Source: Acidobacteriota bacterium
GTDB taxonomy: Bacteria; Acidobacteriota; Terriglobia; UBA7540
Length of the DNA stretch: 8,474 bases
NCBI GenBank assembly: GCA_021828245.1
Contig: JAKASC010000098.1
Location: forward strand, 1 to 8,474
Direction: 5' to 3'
Shown here: one piece after another, positions 5,165-8,474 of the stretch
Layout of the letters: each line of letters opens with the position of its first letter
Position numbering within the stretch: the first letter of the stretch is position 1
Made by a program: the position numbers and the translations under genes
Notes under the pieces: model-generated
The model's input: the letters and a program-made list of their open reading frames with translations, nothing else
Database searches by the model: none
Told to the model about the DNA's origin: nothing

Positions 5165-5962
5165 ATGGGCGTCACACGAAGTCTCTCGATTGTCATTCCC
5201 GTCTTCAATGAAGAACCCAACATTCAGCCGCTTGTTGACCGGCTGAAAGAGAGTCTGGACGGCTGGCCGGACGAGATAGAGTTCCTGTTTGTGGACGACG
5301 GCAGCACCGATGGGACCCTCGAAGCACTTCGACGGGCTCAGCAGAAAGATGGAAGGATTCGCATTGCCCATTTTCGCTCGAATCTTGGACAGACGGCTGC
5401 AATCACAGCGGGCTTTCGATTAGCCCGCGGTCGGGCTGTGGTCACCCTCGACGGTGATTTGCAAAACGACCCGGCGGATATCCCTCGTCTGGTGAAAATG
5501 CTAGCGGAGTGGGATGCCGTCTGCGGGTTTCGTGTCCATCGGCAGGATGGATGGTGGAGGCGCATTTCGTCCCGCATTGCCAATGGGTATCGCAACTGGA
5601 TGACCGGCGATGACATTTTGGATACGGGCTGCACGTTGAAAGCCTTTCGGCGGGAGTGTGTCGAGCACCTGGAGCTTTACACGGGACTCCACCGTTTTCT
5701 TCCTACCTTGCTCAAAATACGCGGCTACCGAGTGACCCAAGTGCCGGTGAGCCACTATCCTCGCCGGGCTGGAAAAACGAAATACGGAACGTGGGGCCGG
5801 CTCCTTAAGGGGCTGGGCGATGTGCAGGCGGTTCGATGGATGCGAAAGAACCGGATTGATTTTGAATCGGTGCTGGAATTGGAGGAGTCGCCAACCCAGG
5901 CACCGCTCGAGCTCGTGTCTTCAAAGGCCGGGGCTCGAGGCAACGCAGCCCCCGCGTCGTAG
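5165..5962 (+). CDS. family 2 glycosyltransferase, DPM1/ArnC-like
   Basis: Probably transfers a nucleotide-activated sugar to polyprenyl phosphate on the cytoplasmic face of the membrane; 265 residues. Marks in order: LSIVIPVFNEEPNI (7-20), FVDDGSTDGT (42-51), SNLGQTAAITAGF (72-84), the metal-binding DGDLQNDP (96-103), DTGCTLKAFRR (153-163), GLHRFLPTL (174-182) and RRAGKTKYG (200-208). These fit the polyprenyl-phosphate sugar synthase group. It lacks the two C-terminal membrane helices of ArnC- and GtrB-type enzymes, so it resembles the short DPM1-type form. The C-terminal 30 residues are low-complexity. The ATG at 5165 is the first start in the frame, but no good ribosome site precedes it. 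The next gene begins just downstream and encodes a matching lipid-linked-sugar transferase. The sugar is not identifiable from sequence. Confidence 0.88.
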   Translation: MGVTRSLSIVIPVFNEEPNIQPLVDRLKESLDGWPDEIEFLFVDDGSTDGTLEALRRAQQKDGRIRIAHFRSNLGQTAAITAGFRLARGRAVVTLDGDLQNDPADIPRLVKMLAEWDAVCGFRVHRQDGWWRRISSRIANGYRNWMTGDDILDTGCTLKAFRRECVEHLELYTGLHRFLPTLLKIRGYRVTQVPVSHYPRRAGKTKYGTWGRLLKGLGDVQAVRWMRKNRIDFESVLELEESPTQAPLELVSSKAGARGNAAPAS

Positions 5963-5964
5963 AA

Positions 5965-5994
5965 ATGATGAGCAGCTCTCCCATACTTTCTTGA
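5965..5994 (+). CDS. possible nine-codon leader ORF before the ArnT-like gene
   Basis: ATGATG directly after the glycosyltransferase stop (5960-5962) opens MMSSSPILS and ends in TGA at 5992-5994. That TGA overlaps the TTG at 5991 of the ArnT-like frame as TTGA. It may be a coupling mini-ORF, or the true start of the long gene separated from it by a one-base sequence error. No clear ribosome site is present. Confidence 0.25.
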   Translation: MMSSSPILS

Positions 5995-7808
5995 GCGCCG
6001 ACGTCCCGACCCAACCTCAACCGTCGTCTGCTTGGCCATCCGAGCTTCGATCGTGGCCGACGTGGCGGAATGGGTTCATTCTGCTGGTGACCGCCTACGC
6101 CAGCTTCTTCTTGGGGCTTGGCCGCCTGCCCCTCCTCGAACCCGACGAAGGACGCAACGCGGAGGTGGGGCGGGAGATGCTGGCGCTGGGCCGCTGGCTC
6201 ACGCCGCATTACGACGGACTGGTGTACTTGGATAAACCGCCCATGTTGTTTTGGTGGATGGCGGGCTCATTCAAGCTCTTTGGCCTCTCGGCATGGGCGG
6301 CTCGATTGCCCTCGGCGCTCGCGGCCCTCGCGGTGCTGTTGCTGACCGGATACCTGGCAAAGCGTATGTTCAGCGGCTCAGTGGCTCTTCGCAGCGGGAT
6401 CATTTTTGCCACCGCCCCGCTGGTCATGGTCTTTGCGCGGCTGGTCATCTTCGACATGTTACTGACATTGTGGGTGACGCTTGCGCTCCTCTGCTTCTGG
6501 CTCAACGAGGGCGCCGCATCGAGGTCGGTTCTCGCCGATGTGTCGGCGTTTGCGGCGATGGGTTTGGCCACCCTCACCAAGGGCCCCGTCGGCTTTCTTC
6601 TGCCCGCGCTCGTGGTTTTTGCTTATTGGGCGCTTCGGGGACGTCTTCGAGAAATCCAAAAGCTTCACTGGAAATGGGGGTTGGCGATTTTTGCAGCTAT
6701 CGTCTTGCCGTGGTTTGTGGTCGTGAGCATTCGCCACCCGGATTTTCCACGCTACGCGCTTTGGGATGAGAGCCTGCGCCGCTTCGCGACCTCAAGCGCG
6801 CACCGCCAAGGAAGCCCACTTTATTACCTGCCGGTTTATCTGGCGGGATTCCTTCCGTGGAGTTTTTTTCTCTTAGCCTGCGGTTTGGGACGAATCAGAA
6901 GGTGGAGGGAGTTGCTGCATGAAGACGGCGCACCGAACCTCTTTCTGATTTGCTGGGTGGGAGTAATCTTCGTATTCTTTTCCATCTCCCAATCCAAATT
7001 GCCCGGTTATTTCCTTCCAGCGACCGTCCCTCTCAGCCTTCTGATGGGAAAGGTATGGACGGAAGCGGAAAGCGCAGCCCATGAGCATTTGCCGGGCTGG
7101 ATGACCGGAGGTTTTGTGGCGCTTATCCTGCTAGGGTTGATGGGGCTTGCCGCGTGGCGACTCTGGGGGTATGCGGCCCCCGGATCGCGCCTCGCACATA
7201 AACTCCCGCCGGATGTGCTCCCACTGGTCAAGCCTGAGCTTCTCTACTCGGGCCTGATAGTAATCGCCTTGGCCATGTTGGGCCGGAATCTCATGCGTCG
7301 AGCAAGCCGACGATGGGCGGGACCATCCGCACTGGCGATTGTGGCCCTGACCGGTCCTTTGCTCATCCTTCGCTGGTACCGGCCGCTCGAGCTTTACGCC
7401 GCGGTGAATTCCAGCCGAGCCCTCGCCGCAACCATTCAAAAGAGCGCGGAAAAAGACTGGCCGATTTACGGTTATTACTATTTTCGAACGGGCCTTCCAT
7501 TTTATTTGCGCCGGCCGGTCGGGCTGATCACCGCGGATGCCGATGAGCTGACCAGCAATTATCAAGTCAGCCGATGGCGCAGAATGAGCACGAAATCGGC
7601 GGGACGATCGCTGCCACGTGGGATCTCCCAAGCGCTCGGCTGGCCTTCAAACCATCCCTTACTGGTCCGTGCCAAGGATTGGCGAGGCCAAGCGGCGTTG
7701 GTCATCACTCGGGGGGTGCAAGCTCCGATGTTACCCGGAGCGGAGGCCGTGCCGCGCTGGACCGGCTGGGACACCACGGTGTGGAAGGTGAGGACGCCAG
7801 CCCGTTGA
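5991..7808 (+). CDS. ArnT-like membrane glycosyltransferase (GT83/PMT family)
   Basis: A polytopic inner-membrane enzyme expected to move a sugar from a polyprenyl-phosphate carrier to an acceptor on the periplasmic side; 605 residues from the TTG at 5991. Marks, numbered from that start: first membrane helix about 27-45; the acidic loop EPDEGRNAEVGREM (50-63), which holds the catalytic Asp/Glu of this superfamily; YLDKPPMLFWW (79-89); LTKGPVGFLLPA (195-206); SKLPGYFLPATVP (335-347), typical of ArnT-like proteins. There are roughly 11-13 hydrophobic segments, then a soluble C-terminal domain (from about 465) ending in TTVWKVRTPAR. The start is uncertain: an ATG at 5820 lies in frame but overlaps the previous gene by 143 bases and adds a basic, implausible stretch. 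The acceptor may be lipid A, another glycolipid or protein; ArnT itself adds aminoarabinose to lipid A, but that specificity is not shown here. Confidence 0.85.
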   Translation: MSADVPTQPQPSSAWPSELRSWPTWRNGFILLVTAYASFFLGLGRLPLLEPDEGRNAEVGREMLALGRWLTPHYDGLVYLDKPPMLFWWMAGSFKLFGLSAWAARLPSALAALAVLLLTGYLAKRMFSGSVALRSGIIFATAPLVMVFARLVIFDMLLTLWVTLALLCFWLNEGAASRSVLADVSAFAAMGLATLTKGPVGFLLPALVVFAYWALRGRLREIQKLHWKWGLAIFAAIVLPWFVVVSIRHPDFPRYALWDESLRRFATSSAHRQGSPLYYLPVYLAGFLPWSFFLLACGLGRIRRWRELLHEDGAPNLFLICWVGVIFVFFSISQSKLPGYFLPATVPLSLLMGKVWTEAESAAHEHLPGWMTGGFVALILLGLMGLAAWRLWGYAAPGSRLAHKLPPDVLPLVKPELLYSGLIVIALAMLGRNLMRRASRRWAGPSALAIVALTGPLLILRWYRPLELYAAVNSSRALAATIQKSAEKDWPIYGYYYFRTGLPFYLRRPVGLITADADELTSNYQVSRWRRMSTKSAGRSLPRGISQALGWPSNHPLLVRAKDWRGQAALVITRGVQAPMLPGAEAVPRWTGWDTTVWKVRTPAR

Positions 7809-7854
7809 CGTTCGGGCGCGTGGACATCGGCATCCGACGAGCACGCTTCATTCT

Positions 7855-8474
7855 ATGTGCGGCATTTGCGGTATTTACAACCTGGCGCAAGACCCTCTCA
7901 AGGATGGGGGCGCCATCGAGCGCATGTCGCGCCGGCTCGAGCACCGTGGTCCCGACAGCGCCGGCTTCTTAAAACTCCCTTACCTGGCATTGGGTATTCG
8001 CCGGCTAAGCATCATTGACCTCGAAAGCGGCGACCAACCCCTGGCCAACGAATCGGGGAACATCAAGCTGGTCTTCAACGGGGAAATTTATAACTACCGT
8101 GAGCTAACCTCGAGCCTCGCCGAACGCGGACACCGCTTTCGTACCCGCTCCGACGGGGAAGTCATCGCGCACCTTTACGAAGAACTGGGGCTTGAATTCG
8201 CCACGCAGCTCAATGGGATGTTCGCCATCGCCCTGTGGGACGCCGGGACGCGCCGGCTGGTTTTGGCCCGCGATCGGGCCGGGGAGAAGCCGCTTTACTA
8301 TTGGTTGCAGGGAAACACACTGGTCTTTGGCTCTGAGATCAAGGCTCTGCTCGAATTTCCTGACATCAGCCGCAGGCTCGATCCCGAAGCCGCCGCCCAA
8401 TTTTTCCTTTACGGCTACTTTCCCGAATCGAAAAGCGCCTTCCAAGAAATTCGGAAATTGCCCGCTGCCCACCT
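7855..8474 (+). CDS. asnB: asparagine synthase (glutamine-hydrolysing), N-terminal part
   Basis: Incomplete: it runs off the right edge after 206 codons. It encodes the class II glutamine amidotransferase domain, which releases ammonia from glutamine for the ATP-dependent synthase domain expected further right. The start MCGICGIY exposes Cys2 as nucleophile after Met removal. Other family residues: HRGPDS (30-35), IRRLSIIDL (48-56, substrate-binding Arg), FNGEIYNY (74-81, oxyanion Asn/Gly), RSDGEVI (98-104, where SDTE is more usual) and LNGMFAIALWD (119-129). Next come LARDRAGEKPLYY (137-149) and FGSEIKALL (158-166). The stretch AAQFFLYGYFP (180-190) is where the synthase domain begins. It starts 46 bases after the ArnT-like gene, in the same direction, with no clear ribosome site. 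In polysaccharide loci such homologues are often amidotransferases for surface polymers rather than housekeeping asparagine enzymes; either is possible. Confidence 0.9.
   Translation, partial: MCGICGIYNLAQDPLKDGGAIERMSRRLEHRGPDSAGFLKLPYLALGIRRLSIIDLESGDQPLANESGNIKLVFNGEIYNYRELTSSLAERGHRFRTRSDGEVIAHLYEELGLEFATQLNGMFAIALWDAGTRRLVLARDRAGEKPLYYWLQGNTLVFGSEIKALLEFPDISRRLDPEAAAQFFLYGYFPESKSAFQEIRKLPAAH

Noticed and set aside
5820..5990. Extended N-terminus for the ArnT-like protein from the ATG at 5820
   Set aside because: It overlaps the glycosyltransferase by 143 bases, adds a basic Cys/Arg-rich stretch unlike any membrane enzyme N-terminus, and has no ribosome site.
8104..8472. Minus-strand open frame at the right edge
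   Set aside because: It is antisense to the amidotransferase domain, whose catalytic motifs are all intact.
1..8474. CRISPR array, tRNA or rRNA genes
   Set aside because: No regularly spaced direct repeats and no tRNA- or rRNA-like sequence were seen on reading either strand.

Overview
The window is GC-rich bacterial chromosome. I suspect an Acidobacteriota member. The reasons are two secreted proteins carrying a 'VKVYTNDTIP' N-terminal motif that I associate with that phylum, a BON plus glycine-zipper lipoprotein, and a UbiE/MenG-type quinone methyltransferase placed with aroB. The phylum assignment is an inference from memory, not a proof.

Layout. Bases 1-120 hold the edge of an unidentified gene or spacer and a probable rho-independent terminator on the + strand. 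At 195-854 and 969-1610 (+) there are two tandem paralogues. Both are exported, alpha-helical proteins with a near-identical 30-residue N-terminal motif and a C-terminal coiled coil; their function is unknown. The second one meets menG (1607-2365, -) tail to tail, and the two stop codons share the four bases TTAA. menG overlaps aroB (2362-3444, -) by a GTGA stop/start, so shikimate-pathway and quinone synthesis genes are translationally coupled. Bases 3445-3916 contain no convincing intact gene; they hold the aroB leader and what may be the decayed end of a transposase gene.

A BON-domain/glycine-zipper lipoprotein (3917-4927, -) is divergent from a polysaccharide cluster on the + strand. The shared region 4928-5164 contains a candidate promoter in each direction, a strong leader hairpin and a 12-bp perfect palindrome. 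The cluster comprises a DPM1/ArnC-like family 2 glycosyltransferase (5165-5962), a polytopic ArnT-like (GT83/PMT type) glycosyltransferase (probably 5991-7808) and the start of a glutamine-dependent asparagine synthase homologue (7855 to the right edge).

How the genes fit together. The family 2 enzyme would charge a polyprenyl phosphate with a sugar on the cytoplasmic face. The ArnT-like enzyme would then transfer that sugar to an acceptor on the outer face of the inner membrane. The amidotransferase may make asparagine or amidate a surface polymer. aroB and menG link aromatic precursor supply to menaquinone. The least explained part of the window is the tandem coiled-coil pair at the left.
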